From: Linnemannia elongata
Taxonomy: Eukaryota; Mortierellomycota; Mortierellomycetes; Mortierellales; Mortierellaceae
NCBI GenBank assembly: GCA_036320915.1
Contig: JAXBDG010000022.1
Span: 62,001-126,000 of the forward strand
DNA: 64,000 nucleotides
Reading direction: 5' to 3'
Under the pieces are notes generated by a model. That model made no database searches. It saw nothing but the letters and a program-made list of their open reading frames with translations, and was not told the origin of the DNA. How positions within the stretch are numbered: position 1 is the first letter of the stretch; every line of letters starts with the position of its first letter. Positions 49,001-64,000 of the stretch are shown here, piece after piece. The position numbers and the translations under genes are program-made.

Positions 49001-50124
49001 CGGGTCTTCTTTGTTTGCATAAGGAACTTGACCACGATGCACTATGCACACCATTTTTTTTCTACTGTATTGTACCCTCCTCTATTCCTTTTTTGTCTGT
49101 TGTTTAATCGAGGTTGTTCTGGTACGGTCGGTACTTGGCGATGAATACCTTTCCTACCGTTTTGTTTTTTAAAGCGTCGACGCTTCTCGCCGCTCTTTTT
49201 TCCATCTCACTATTTGTTTTCTATTCTCCCCCCTCTCCGCTTTTGGATCTCAAAACGTTAAATAAACAATGGCAGAGTCTTTCATAAGATCGCATTGAGA
49301 GGATATAGCACTTTGCGGAGGCGGACTGAGAGGTAAACGAGACTGCATTGTTCATAATACACGAAAACTATCAGGTTTGACAAGCTAATATTTTCACAAC
49401 GGTGCTCGCTCAGGATCGACAAGAGTAACATAAACAGACTCGTCCAGGAAGCACATACGAAGGCACTATATCCTCTCATGCCACACCCGCCTGCGCCTTT
49501 CTCTTATCACCCTCGCCATCACTCTCTTTTTTCGCTTCACTCGCTTGCCTTCTGTTTCTTTTTCATAGAAGCGTGTACGAAAGCAGTGATACATTTTCTT
49601 TTGTTCTCGTCTTCGTTCTTGCATCTTTGTGCTCAGGGGCAGCATGTGTCCTTTGTCATCCGTTTTTCTCACTCGCGTCTTTTCTTTTGCGGCGGTTGTT
49701 TATTGTTGATTCCTGGCATTTTCGCATTCATAATAAAATAGCCGACGACCCGGTCAAGAAAACGTCTATGCCTTAGTTGCAAGTAGGGATGAGTAGCGTT
49801 TCGTTCCTGAGATGGAAGGGATCAATTGCGCACTCTTTGGATATGTTTCACCACCAAAAATGAGAAAATTTCTACTGAGTGATCTTCGGTCTCTGATCAT
49901 CTCCTTTGATCAATGGTCTGCACGTGACGAATACGCCCAAGGTCAGACGACGCGCCCCTTGTCTGTGGGTGGCTGCTGCATTTCCTTGGCGCAAACACCC
50001 TTCGGACACTTCACACCCTCGGGATTTGTCTTTTGTTTGTGACCGAAAACCACTCATCACCAACGGCGCGTTGACATTAAGGCAGCCTGCCAGGAATCAA
50101 TTCAACGACACAAAACAAGCAACG

Positions 50125-53100
50125 ATGAATAACGACAAGGCAGTATCTCACGGCAGTCAAGAGCTAATAAGCTTGCTCCAGACCATTAGGCTCCTGGACA
50201 TCAACAGCAGCAGCAATGAGGAACCCCCTTCATCACAACAGACGGACACCGATGACCCTGCCAACCAGCCAACTCTCCCACTCGAATACAAGTTTAATAC
50301 ACTGACTATCCGGGAGCAGGAGACGACCACTACCACATCAGGTAGGTCCAGCCTAGAGTACTCCTTTGGATCTCTCCAGGTCACGGACGAGGATTGGCTG
50401 GCTATTGACGAGGTGACCGCCGCTTCCACCACAGCTGCTCCTGTCCTCAATGACACCGAGCCCGCAGTATCCAAACCCTTGTCAAGATCAACAACAACGC
50501 CCGAGACAGCCAATTTCAAATTTACACCCTCGGTGCTCGCCCACTATGCCAACACCGCCTGCGAAAAGATGCTTCACCTCAAGGGACGACAGCTCTGGGA
50601 CCAAGCCCTACAACAAAAGGCAAATCCAGGATTAGCAGCGCAGGAACAGGAACAACGAGTCCGGTCACCCGTGACCATAGCTGACGCGACTACGAGGCGC
50701 GGGGTTGTCTTTGAGAGCCGACTCCAGAGTCTGATCACCAACCGTGTAGACTGTGAGGCTGAACAGGACAAGGATTCCTACTTTCGACTTGCGACCACAC
50801 CCGACAACACGACACTCTGTCAGCCCATCTTTTCCCTTGACAAGAGTTTTTATACCCCGGAGATGGAGAAGGCAGGTATTGTCTTTGGTCGGTTTATTCC
50901 GGATTTCATCAAGGTGCTTCCGGGATCTATTGGTCCGGACGGGACGCGCAAGAAGCAGATCTTTATTATCGATGCCAAGTCATCGTCCCATGTCAAGATC
51001 AGTCATCAGGTATTCAATTAAGCCTTGGCACATTGTTCACTTTTAGCAACATCAACCCCATTGTTCAATCATTGACCATAATCTCGCGTCGAATTATTAA
51101 CATCGGTAAAAAATATAGTTCCAAGTGACACTCTACGCCATTTTTCTGGATCATCTCATCAGGGTCAATGGACAAACAGACCGCGTCGAGGTGCATCTTC
51201 AAGGTGGCGTGTGGACTCCAGACTGCGTCGACCCCCATGTCTTTTCGTTGGTGTTCATGCGCCCCATCATCGAAAACTTTCTTTACAGGGAATTACCAGC
51301 CATCCTGATGAAACCCCTCAGCCAAGCGACGTGGCATATCGACAGCCCTTGTCACCAATGCGAGTTCCTCGATAGCTGCAAGGACGATGCTCGGGAACAG
51401 TTAACCCTCTCACTTATACCCATGCTGTCCAAGAAGTCTGCTCTGGCGATCAAGGCTATGTGTCGGTCCAGGTCAGGAAAGGGAAAGAGTGAGATTGAGG
51501 ACATCGAAGATCTTGTCGCCAATCAGTCTTCGTTGCCAGATACGCATCAGAAATTCTTGAAAAAGGAGCTTCGACTCGATGAGATGGGTGTCAGTCCTCT
51601 CATACAGTCGTACAAGGAGCGTGCCATCAAAGTGAGAACACCTTTTGGTTTTATTTGGTCGCAGGATGTAAGTTTTGGAAATCTGACAATCATTCGAAAA
51701 CATTTTCATTCCATAGGTGGTGCCTGTTAGGACAATGGAACTGCCACGACAGCACGGTGACCGGCTGCTTATCAACCTCTTGATCGATCCTATGACACTT
51801 TTACCCTATGCCTACTCTCTCGACATGTTCAAGGACCAACTGACCCGACCCACACGCAGCGTCTCAGGAGCAACCCGCTGGTCATCGCATCTTCAGCCTC
51901 AGCGATTGTCACATCAGATCCTCTTGGCGACTGAGATCATTGATACCCTTCACGAATGGCTGGTCAATCTCTCGGAGATCAAGCCAAAAGCCCCCGTTCT
52001 CGCTATCTTCGTTTACAACCGCGAGATGTTGAACGGCTTGTCGAACTTGCTTCTCAGAGTGGTCTCATCGAAGAGCGAGGATACTACGTGGTCTCCGCTG
52101 AACAAGAGTCGAGCCATGGATTTGTTGACCAACATGTACGAAGACCCCAGCTTCTTAACGCTATCCGAGGTGTCAGGATCCAACGTAAGATTGCCGGACT
52201 TGCTGCAATTGGCGCAAGGGTTCAAGAGACCGTACCCATCGCACGACAAGCGGCTCTTTTCTATCGAGACAGCGTTGAACGCATTTCTGGTGCTACCTGT
52301 TGTTGGGTCGCACACTTTCAAAGATCTGATGACTTATCTGGTCGATGTCGAGGCGCCATTTATCATTGATGACAAAGACAGGAACGACGATGGGTTCGAC
52401 TCTACCAATATTTTCTGCACCTGGTCCACCACCGACAACCCCGATACCAGTAAGCCTACCTCTCAAAACGCATATTCCATTTCATGCGTTAGAAAATGAC
52501 AGCATATTAATTACTAACCTTGAATGGTTTGAAATGGTAATAGTCAAGACACTATTACAGAAATGGGCGGAGCAGCAAAATGTGATCCTCATCGCGCTCT
52601 ACGCAGTCGTCATGCAGGAGCACAAGGACTTGAAGAGCGTACTCCTGGCTCCGCAGTCGCAGTTCAAGATGCGGCCCCATTTCCAGTTCAAGGATAACCT
52701 CCTCGCGCAGTTTGCATTCTTCTTGCAGTGGGAAGTGATTATGCAGGCACAGAAGAGGCGGCAGCGGCGTATCAACATGACGGATGAAGAGGCCTTCCGC
52801 CACCAATTCGCGTTTCGGTGTCGTTACCTAGGCCGTCACCTGGGACCATTGCCCGTACCTGGTAGTAGTTCGCCACCTGGCGCTAGAACGACAATCAAGC
52901 AACCTTCAAACTCGGATTGGTCGGGCTTTGTTGGCAAATTTGAGATTACGAGTCCCATCAGCCCTGGCGTCCTCACGAACGAGAACTTTAAGCAATGGCT
53001 CCTCAGCCCAGATACCCCTGCCGTAAGTTACGTCCTATGCGAAGCTCTTCAACCATGATACGATTGCGAAGTTGTATTGACTTGTACATTTCAATGACCT

Positions 53101-55356
53101 TCATATATTTTCATTACTGGTGTGTCATAGGGTCATGGAGCGAGGATGCGGTACGACGAAGTGAACTCGGTGTTCAAAATGTTTGGCAAAGGCATTCCAG
53201 CCGTGGTTTCTACATCATATTTCGACCCCGAGACCAAGATTGTGTACCTGGGAGGAACCTATCGCAATATGACAGCACCCGACGAACTCTGCTTGACTGA
53301 AAACGAGTATTATATCTTGGAGCGTCGGGAGCTCAACGTCACCCTTATGACGACCATGAAGAAGCTTGTAGAGATGAACGAAGATAGCCGCTTGTTCTTG
53401 GTAAACTCAGGGGGTTCTGGAGTGTGTGCACCTGGAACTTTTGTTGATATTTGCAAACCTTTTTCCACTTTTCTGACACGATTGTTCCATCCATTTACTT
53501 TAGAAATTGCTATCGGATCCTAACAAGTGGGGCGAGCAACGGCCGGACAAGAGTGCGGACGTATTCTTAGAGTCGATCACCAACACGACGAGGCGGTACG
53601 ACATGACAATCTCACAGGAGCAGGCCTTCACTCGAGTCATCAACAATCGTCTTCAAATCATTTGGGGACCTCCTGTAAGTCCCCTTCTCAGTCGTCCATC
53701 TCGCAGGAAAAAGCGATAATTTTCCTCATGTATACTGACTTTTTTTTTTTTTTTGAACGATTGGGGATATCTATTTCCTGCTGATTAGGGCTCGGGAAAG
53801 ACGCACTTTTTGGCGTTGACGATTCTTCGGTATGTGGACATTTTGCAGAGTCTGGAGATCAAGGGTAAAGGACAAGGGCCACAGACGATTGTCTTGACGG
53901 CGTTTACCCATTCGGCGATCAACAATCTTGTCCAGCGGGTCGCTCAACTGCATAGGGACATTGCGCCTCGTACTGGAGCCGAGAATGCAGTACACCCGCT
54001 GGTGTTTTATCGTCTCAGTAATGCACAGGCCGGCGAGGTGGATGGTGTTCAAGTGGTGGATCCCAAGGACTTGGCCAAGCTTCAGCGACGCCCTGGATCT
54101 GAATTGAATGGTCAGAGTCAAGAAAACATTATTCGAGTCGTCAGTGGAACCGTGTGGCAGATTCGTCGAGCTAGCCACCAAGAGACTGGAGTCGACTACA
54201 TGCGTAACGTTCAGATGTTGATGATTGATGAGGGCAGCCAATTGTTGGCGGCGGATTCTATCCATGCGATTGAGTGTCTGGACCCAGACAATGGACGACT
54301 TATTGTTGCGGGCGATCACTTGCAGCTAGGACCTATTATTGCGGGCGAGTACCCCAAGTCCGAGTTGGCGATTGATCCGACAGGGTCTATTATGAAGAAC
54401 TTGATGCGCAAGAAGGATAATACGCCCGTGTCCTTGCAGTGGGAGGAGGGTGGGCCTGCGATGGATATTGGGCCTTGTACCTTCCAGCTGCAAGACAACT
54501 TCCGTATGGTAGGTGTTGTTTTTGTTCGCTGTTTCCCTCGTAAAGCATTTGTTATGTCCGCAAATTCTCTAACTGAACTTTGCATTCCCTTTTTTATCGT
54601 GTTCGTTAGAATAAGCAATTGGGTACGTTTATGCAGTCGATCTACGGTCCAAAGTACGTGGTGCGGAACCCAGGAAGGTCCCTCCCTTATAGCGAGAATG
54701 TTGCCCGAGGACTGTCACTCCCTTCCGAGATTCGTCGGATCCTGGACCCAAGTCTATCTGCGGTCTGCATCGAGCTCCAGTTGACTGAGGATCCACATAG
54801 CACACAGGCAATCAAGGTGCGGAACGACATTCGTGTAGCAGCTAGTGTGGAAGCATCGCTGGTTGTTGGCCTTGTCGCATCGTATCTAGAAATGGTCGGA
54901 TGGGATACAGTGACGACCTTGTTTGTGGCGGTCCCTCATCATGTCCAACGAATTGCAATCTTGGACAAGGTCGAGAAGGCCGGTCTTGTAACCGCGTTTC
55001 CCATGGCGTTGATCAAGGTGGACACGATCGAGAAGATGCAAGGCCAGGAGGCGGATATGGTTGTCGTGTGTTTTGGGATGTTTGACGAGTTTACGCTGGT
55101 CAATGAGTTGGCCTACCTGTACTCTGTCCATCGATGGATCGTGGCGCTGTCGAGGGCACGGTGCAAGACCGTGTTGCTAATGACACCCGAGATCAAGGCT
55201 CCGAGAATCATTGGCGGACCGGGCAAGACGGATGCGGGTAGCTTGGAGAGGTTGGATGGCTGGGGACTTTTGCAGGCTTTTGAGAAGTATGCAGAGGGGC
55301 TGGGTGGGAAGTTTGTCTGGCCTATGAGCGATGAGTTTTTGCGGGGCGTACTCTAG
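50125..55356 (+). CDS. Fe-S RecB-type nuclease fused to UPF1/Dna2-type SF1 helicase (1517 aa)
   Basis: Exons 50125-51009, 51119-51667, 51717-52449, 52544-53022, 53131-53400, 53504-53674, 53789-54508, 54610-55356; sum 4554 nt. The N-terminal PD-(D/E)XK nuclease has E197 (GVVFES), D260 (IPDF), D283-x-K285 (IIDAKSS) and an HQ-x-Q-x-x-x-Y motif across the first splice. Cys146 plus C373-x2-C376-x5-C382 match the four-cysteine [4Fe-4S] layout of Dna2/Cas4/AddB nucleases and the TM0106 RecB-like family. Helicase motifs: Walker A GPPGSGKT (1027-1034, interrupted by an intron), DEGSQ (1176-1180), GDHLQLGP (from 1204), DNFRM (1265-1269), EKMQGQEAD (from 1410), VALSRAR (1447-1453). The middle 600 residues are unassigned. 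Probably acts on DNA or RNA ends. Whether it is Dna2 itself is doubtful: the long middle region and the wording look closer to bacterial TM0106-helicase fusions. The start is the Met after the leader; an upstream in-frame Met at 49906 was not used. Confidence 0.85.
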
Positions 55357-55895
55357 CTCATTTTGTGTCCGTCGCCAAAGGTATGGTAGACATATCCTCA
55401 CAGTGTACAAGTCCCATTAGACATTGGATCATTGCGCGAGATGGAGAATACATGTAGTCTCGTCCTATCCCTTTTCACCGAAGTCGACTTTCATAAATCG
55501 AATTTCTGAAGGAGGTCTCCTCCTGAAGGTCTGGAAGAAAAGGACGACACACATCTTGATTGTCCAAATTATGTAGAACCCGCGAAATGTTGCTGACCAT
55601 TTATACGTGTTGGGGAGAAGCCTGTTTGGTTCTACGGCTTTCTGACCGCAAATTGAAAAAAATGGGAGCAGCAAACAGTAGCGTTGTGATCCCTGGCTAT
55701 ACATACTCATATTAACATCATACAACAAAGAAGCACAGCGGCATGCATTGCAACTCGAGAAAAAGAAAGGTGTTTAACATATTTACAATCACTAAGAGGT
55801 TTATTCAAAGATAAAATGGTGAAAATAAGAACAACAAAACAAAAACAAACGAAAGAAAAAAAGTGGATCAGATGCGAGGTAGAGGGGGAGGGGCT
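55357..55895. other. Convergent 3' intergenic region (nuclease-helicase / AlaRS)
   Basis: 539 bp between stop codons. The right end is A-rich. No gene seen. Confidence 0.6.
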
Positions 55896-59601
<3,706 letters not shown>

Positions 59602-60282
59602 TTTTTGTGACCTATGGTGAGATTCAGCATGGCGGCAACATCAATAAGAAAGAAAAGGCTCACTTTTCGTTAGCGCCGTTTCTTTTTTCTCACAATAAAC
59701 AGTGACAGCGACAGTGGCAAGCTGTCTTCTCAGGGGAGAGGGGCAACGTGCTGATCGACAGCAAGGTCGAGTGTTGTTGTGATCATGAGACGCCTCCGTG
59801 TGAGTTACTATGCTTTTGGTGGCAACGAGAGAGAAAGAAGTACGTACAGATATGAAGGGGGGTGAGGAAGAACGAGTTGGTTGAAGAAGAAGAAAAAGAA
59901 GAAAAAGAAGAGAAAGGTCAGCGCTCACTTTTGAAGAAGATAAACATCCGCAGGTGAGGGTGTGGTTGCTGGCTGCTGGCATGAGGCACTAAGAGGAAGG
60001 TTGACCAATCGCAACACAAAGAAAAATACCTGTGGCTTGGCTCTTTTTTTCTTCTTTTCCACGGGTCTGAAAAAAAAAGGGGTCGGGTCTGGATTGGCAT
60101 GGTCTACTTTGCCTGGTCACCGTTGACTCAGCCAGGACAACATGAATATCAACTACACATACACTCCACACGCACAAACGAGGCACATTGACAATGGTTG
60201 TGTACACAAGTGCATGATAAATTTATAAAAAGGCGAAGGATAATAGAACAATGGTAGCTACTACAAAAAAACAGAGAAGGCT
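59602..60282. other. Intergenic, promoter side of AlaRS
   Basis: About 680 bp between the AlaRS start and the MOB1 stop. Poly-purine and AAG tracts near 59885-59915; no gene recognised. Confidence 0.55.
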
Positions 60283-61155
60283 TTAGTTCTTGACCTGAGC
60301 AAGAAGGTTATCGATAAGATCAGCCAAGGGCGCCAGTTCCTTGGACTCGATCAGCTGGAACTCCTTCACGAACAAGATAAAATGCTTAAAGCTCGTGTTC
60401 AAATGAGCCTCCTCTCCCAAGGAGACAACCACCGAGAAGTGGATCACATAGATATGTGCATACACCCGAAACAGTCTCCGGAAGATCGCATGGATCACGC
60501 TCTTGAACGACGCCGGGAACTCAACGCCAATCTTGCTAGGAAAGATGGCCTCGTTGTCCAGCTGCGATTGAACCCACGACATCAGATGGTCGACATACAC
60601 CGGGGCACTCACTCGTGCGGGCTTCTTGAACTGACCCTCGTCCTTCCAGTGGTATTCGTATTTCGGTCCTGCTGACATGACTGGGCAGTCCTGAGGTGTG
60701 CAAAATTCCGTGATCGTCCCGTACAGCATATTAATCTGGTTGAAAAAGTCCACCGCTAGGTTAAAAGAAGGCATAGGTAGAGAAAAAGTGTTAGTGGGGC
60801 ATTGTTTGTGTCCTCAAATGGTGTAAGACAGAATGGACGACAAAAGAAAAGTACATAGAAACAAGAAAAGCACTCGTTTGTTTCAACTTACTGTTAACGG
60901 CGAGCCACTCGTTAAGATCCTCGCCTTCAGGAAGATGAACAGCAAGACGCAAGTTCCCAGATCCAAGTGTCTGCTCCGCGTACTCTTTGAGGAGGTACTG
61001 CTTCTGAAGAGACGACGCCGGCTTTTTGCTCGACTTTGGTTTGCTTGACGATCTGCGTGCAAAAAATTGAAAGTGTGAGGAACAAGGACTTGGGTGGGTT
61101 GATAGGCGAACAGGTTGGTTGAAGTGCCAAGTACTTACAGGCCCAAGAAACTCAT
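60283..61155 (-). CDS. MOB1: MOB kinase activator 1 (216 aa)
   Basis: Co-activator of NDR/LATS-type kinases (Dbf2 in yeast) in mitotic exit, septation and cell polarity. Exons 61155-61139, 61052-60892, 60755-60283; sum 651 nt. The 17-nt first exon codes MSFLGL, a very typical MOB1 start. Then come [60 protein letters not shown] (zinc ligands C78 and C83), and AHIYVIHF with the two zinc-binding His. [19 protein letters not shown] and ELAPLADLI end the fold. Length and residues match MOB1 rather than MOB2 or phocein. Confidence 0.95.
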
Positions 61156-61973
61156 GTTCACAGTCAACTCCTCTGCTTGCTTTGTTGTTTTGTTGGTTGC
61201 TTGGTCGTTCAGTCGCTTCTAACCTCACTGTTTTCCTTGTTCTGAGTGTTGTGTTGTGTCGACGTCTAGTATCCTTGATAGGGCTTTTTGTGTATATGCT
61301 TTAATTCTCTTTGTGTCGGTTCGGTAAACTTGGACAAAGACAGATGCAATTGTGGTATGTCGGTGATGAGTAAAGAACGGAATGTAGAAAAAAAGAGGAA
61401 GAGAAGAAAAGAGATGAACTAACATACCGTTTGCCCTCAAAAAGAGGGTACGAGTGCGTACCTGTTGCGAGTCTGTCCCGTTTCTTCTCCCTTCTTCAGA
61501 AAATAGGGGCTATCTTCGGCCCACACGGACACGTTCATGTCACACGTTTAGCGCATCATCAAACATCAAGCAGACACACACCATATCATGTTCCTTCAAA
61601 GGAGGAATGGCTAAGCAAAACCTGTCGCCTCTTTGACAAGTCGCACAGCATGATCTACGGCCACATACTCGCATTCGCTCAAATGAATGACTCGCTCAAA
61701 TGAAAGACGGAAGTATTTACAAAGAGGAATAGAAGAGATAGAGATCCCGATTGCCCGAGCATGTTTATTCTTTCTCTCGTTCTGGTTTTGGTTTTTGTAA
61801 AAAAAAGGGAGTGGGTTTGGGTGTATTTGGTCAAAAAAAACGGCATGTACTCGGTAAGTTCCTTCCACCATCTGGGGGTTTCCGGCGGTTAAAGAAAAGG
61901 TCCCTCCAAAGAACAAAACTGTTTTGATTTTCCCAAAGGTTGCAGAAAGCGCTTTTAGTTCGTTACTAGTTAT
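61156..61973. other. Intergenic, promoter side of MOB1
   Basis: About 820 bp between the MOB1 start and the eL37 stop. No coding block recognised. Confidence 0.55.
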
Positions 61974-63627
61974 TTAAGCAGCAACGGCCTTGACCTGCTT
62001 CTTGGCCTGGGTGCCCTCACGGAAACCGTTCTTGAAGCGACGGTTGACATCGGACAAGTGACGCATGCGGCCGGTACCGGTGGTCTTTCTGCGAGTGGCC
62101 TTCTCGCTCCAGTTGTCTATTAGGTCATGTCAGATAGAAGAACATTGGTTAGTTACACGATCAACTTGACTGAAAGTGGTATATCGGAAAATGTAGTAAC
62201 GCCTCTCTGTCGAATTCTCCAGTCATGTCGTCTTTATAGGCTCCATGAAAGGAATGAAGCTGGATTTGCTGACGATTGCTGGTTGTTGACAGCAGGCTTG
62301 AAACCTCTTGCATCGCTATTGCCGACTGTCGATATCCCAATGGCTTTCGAACCGCCTCGTCTCGTAACGTTTCCTCCTTGATCATTTGTCGCATAGCGCC
62401 TGATGCAAATGGTGTCTCGCCGGTATGATCAAGTAGCGAAGCTTGGAAACGTCAAAAGGTATTGTCGTTTCCTTCTGCCCGAAAGCAACTCGCTGTAACC
62501 TAAGACCCTCTCCTTGATCTCCAAAACTGTGAAAACCAACTCCTGTCGAGTTGCCGGTTCAACAACTAGGGCAGACTCTGCCTTTCCGATTTCCTGAATG
62601 ACTGCTGAATTGAGCGCCTGAAAAGGATGCATTATGTCGTTTCCTGTTGGCGCCGGAATGATCGTATCCTGATTGATATGAACGGGGAAAATAAAGGGCG
62701 CGGGATGCTTACAAGAGCGGAGCTTGGCAGCGGGGTAGCCGCACTGAGCGCAGGTCTTCTTCTGGTTGTGGAAAGAGCGACGTCCACAACTAATATTACA
62801 TGAACAGAAAGGCGGGAGTGCTTGTTAGTTCCTCTATTCCTTGCAGATCGATAGTTTATATCCTGAACAAGAACCAATTGACGCTTCGTCTCTGCTCGCA
62901 GAGTGTTCCTGTATGACATACCGACGGCACAAGGTGTGAGACTTGGTGTGGCGTTTACCAAACGAAGAGGTACCCTTAGTCTAAGAGTGTTATCAGAGGA
63001 CAATAAAACGATCCTTGGTGGTCAGTTGATGGGTTCCAGAAGAGAACTTGATGTATAGTTTTGTTCCTGCTTTGACGTTGACTGCTGGTTGTTGAATCAG
63101 AGTTTCCAGATGCAATTTGGACAAGTTGACTGATCTCTTTTCGCTGATTTGCTGAATCCTGGAGATCACCAGTGTTTGTCGAGTGCTTGGAAAAGTTGAC
63201 GAGATGTTGGGGACCTGCTGGATTCTGGATTCAGTGCTAGATTCCTGTGTAGAATATAGGCTGTCGCATCGTTGTGAGGCTTCTAAAGGAAAACTCCTGC
63301 TACAACGGTGTATGATGGCGGTCTTTGTGAGATCCGCTTGTCGAGATGTAGGGTTCCACTTTGGTTTTTATGATGTCTGTTTTGCGCCTTTGCAGTATAC
63401 TTGCTGCTCCAAGCATACAAGTTATCGATGGTTGCAAGCGCCGGCTCCGATATAAAAAAAGTGGTACTGATGATGGCGATAATGCCGATACGAATGACGG
63501 ATATGCGTATCGATGGATGTGTGTGATGGCGAGGATGTCCTGATGGATGGCTGGGTGTGTCGTCGATGCTTCCTGTGGATATCCTTCATATGTCCGCACT
63601 ACAGCAATGTATATTTCTAGAGACCAT
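61974..63627 (-). CDS. RPL37: 60S ribosomal protein eL37 (93 aa)
   Basis: Zinc-binding protein of the large cytosolic ribosomal subunit. Exons 62980-62922, 62789-62713 and 62116-61974 are certain: [40 protein letters not shown] and [20 protein letters not shown] are classic eL37, with the C-x2-C...C-x2-C zinc site. An in-frame TAG just before the TKGT exon means the start Met lies in a separate exon, as in animals where an intron follows the ATG directly. The only suitable ATG found with a GT behind it is 63627-63625, giving a phase-0 join and 282 nt in all; its donor GTCTCT is unusual, so this first exon is tentative. Introns of about 640 and 600 nt are long for this window. Confidence 0.9.
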
Positions 63628-63887
63628 TTTCGCTAGTGATTGGTTTGAAAAAGAAAGATTCCGCCGGGCCACGCTCCTGTAACTGTGATATCGACTGGGG
63701 ACCGTGAAGTAGCCTCGATCCTACACGTGACTACGGCAATTTTCACACCCCTCCTTGTCCCTTGCCTTTTGGCTTTGCCCTCTTCTCTCCCCCTCGTCAC
63801 TCACCTTTCTTCCTTCATTTCACTCGCATGTCATTCATTCCTATATTCAATCACCTCAGGACAGCCTCAGTCTCAAGACTAGCAACC
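63628..63887. promoter_or_regulatory. Probable bidirectional promoter (eL37 / right-edge gene)
   Basis: About 260 bp between the proposed eL37 start and the plus-strand start. Pyrimidine-rich toward the right. No TATA box seen. Confidence 0.4.
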
Positions 63888-63948
63888 ATGGCGTCCTTGG
63901 CTACCACTACCCGTCTTTTCACCACCAACGCTGCACCCGCCGCACCAA
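63888..63948 (+). CDS. First exon of a gene cut by the window edge
   Basis: Begins ACCATGG and codes MASLATTTRLFTTNAAPAAP before a GTGAGT donor (phase 1); the rest lies outside the window. A Ser/Thr/Ala-rich stretch with one Arg and no acidic residue would suit a mitochondrial presequence, but this is only suggestive. Function unknown. Confidence 0.6.
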
Positions 63949-64000
63949 GTGAGTACTCTTTCGAACAACTCGATACTTTTTGTTAGGTTACGCCTTCACG

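Larger units (their letters stand above)
32040..50124. other. 18-kb interval without an intact recognised gene
   Basis: Lies between the divergent starts of the GATA factor and the nuclease-helicase, far longer than any other gap in the window. It is dominated by pyrimidine/purine tracts, CT and CA microsatellites, CAA/GTT repeats and homopolymers. All long frames on both strands are low complexity. Protein-like blocks on the minus strand are listed separately. No tRNA, rRNA or transposase was seen. Confidence 0.6.

Noticed and set aside
49906..50124. Upstream in-frame Met for the nuclease-helicase
   Set aside because: The extra 73 residues look like translated 5' leader, and the Met at 50125 has a better context.

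Overview
This window reads as nuclear DNA of a filamentous fungus, most likely an early-diverging lineage such as Mortierellomycota/Mucoromycota (inference). Reasons: most genes carry several short GT-AG introns with TTAG/ATAG acceptors; the gene set includes COP9 signalosome and Arp2/3 subunits, MOB1, cytosolic alanyl-tRNA synthetase and ribosomal protein eL37; there is a CipC-type protein of a kind I know from fungi; and intergenic DNA is full of homopolymer and pyrimidine tracts. No prokaryotic operon, tRNA, rRNA, CRISPR array or intact transposon was seen. Exon chains were built by hand from frame continuity and splice sites; every chain given sums to a whole number of codons.

Layout. 1.1-12.8 kb: three tandem minus-strand cytochrome P450 paralogues (528, 529 and 519 aa). 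They share an ancestral exon pattern that includes an 11-nt micro-exon, and each has lost a different intron. 14.3-17.5 kb: a convergent pair, a COP9 signalosome subunit 7-like protein (+) and a CipC/DUF3759-like protein (-). 20.4-23 kb: an etherase (LigE)-type glutathione S-transferase and an intronless protein with a degenerate retropepsin-like pattern. 23.6-27.3 kb: ARPC1 (-) divergent from an F-box protein (+). 27.7-32 kb: an oil-body-associated (DUF1264) protein (+) convergent with a large two-finger GATA factor (-). 32-50.1 kb: about 18 kb with no intact gene that I can support. It holds microsatellites and long poly-T runs, but also several protein-like blocks on the minus strand interrupted by stops and frame changes, which may be a decayed or very intron-rich gene. 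50.1-55.4 kb: a 1517-aa fusion of an iron-sulfur RecB-type nuclease and a UPF1/Dna2-type SF1 helicase. 55.9-63.6 kb: alanyl-tRNA synthetase, MOB1 and eL37, all minus. The right edge cuts the first exon of a plus-strand gene divergent from eL37.

The genes do not form one pathway. The P450 array, GST and CipC-like protein suggest lipid, xenobiotic or stress metabolism; the right half is mostly housekeeping. The most unusual protein is the nuclease-helicase; the most unusual DNA is the 18-kb interval before it.
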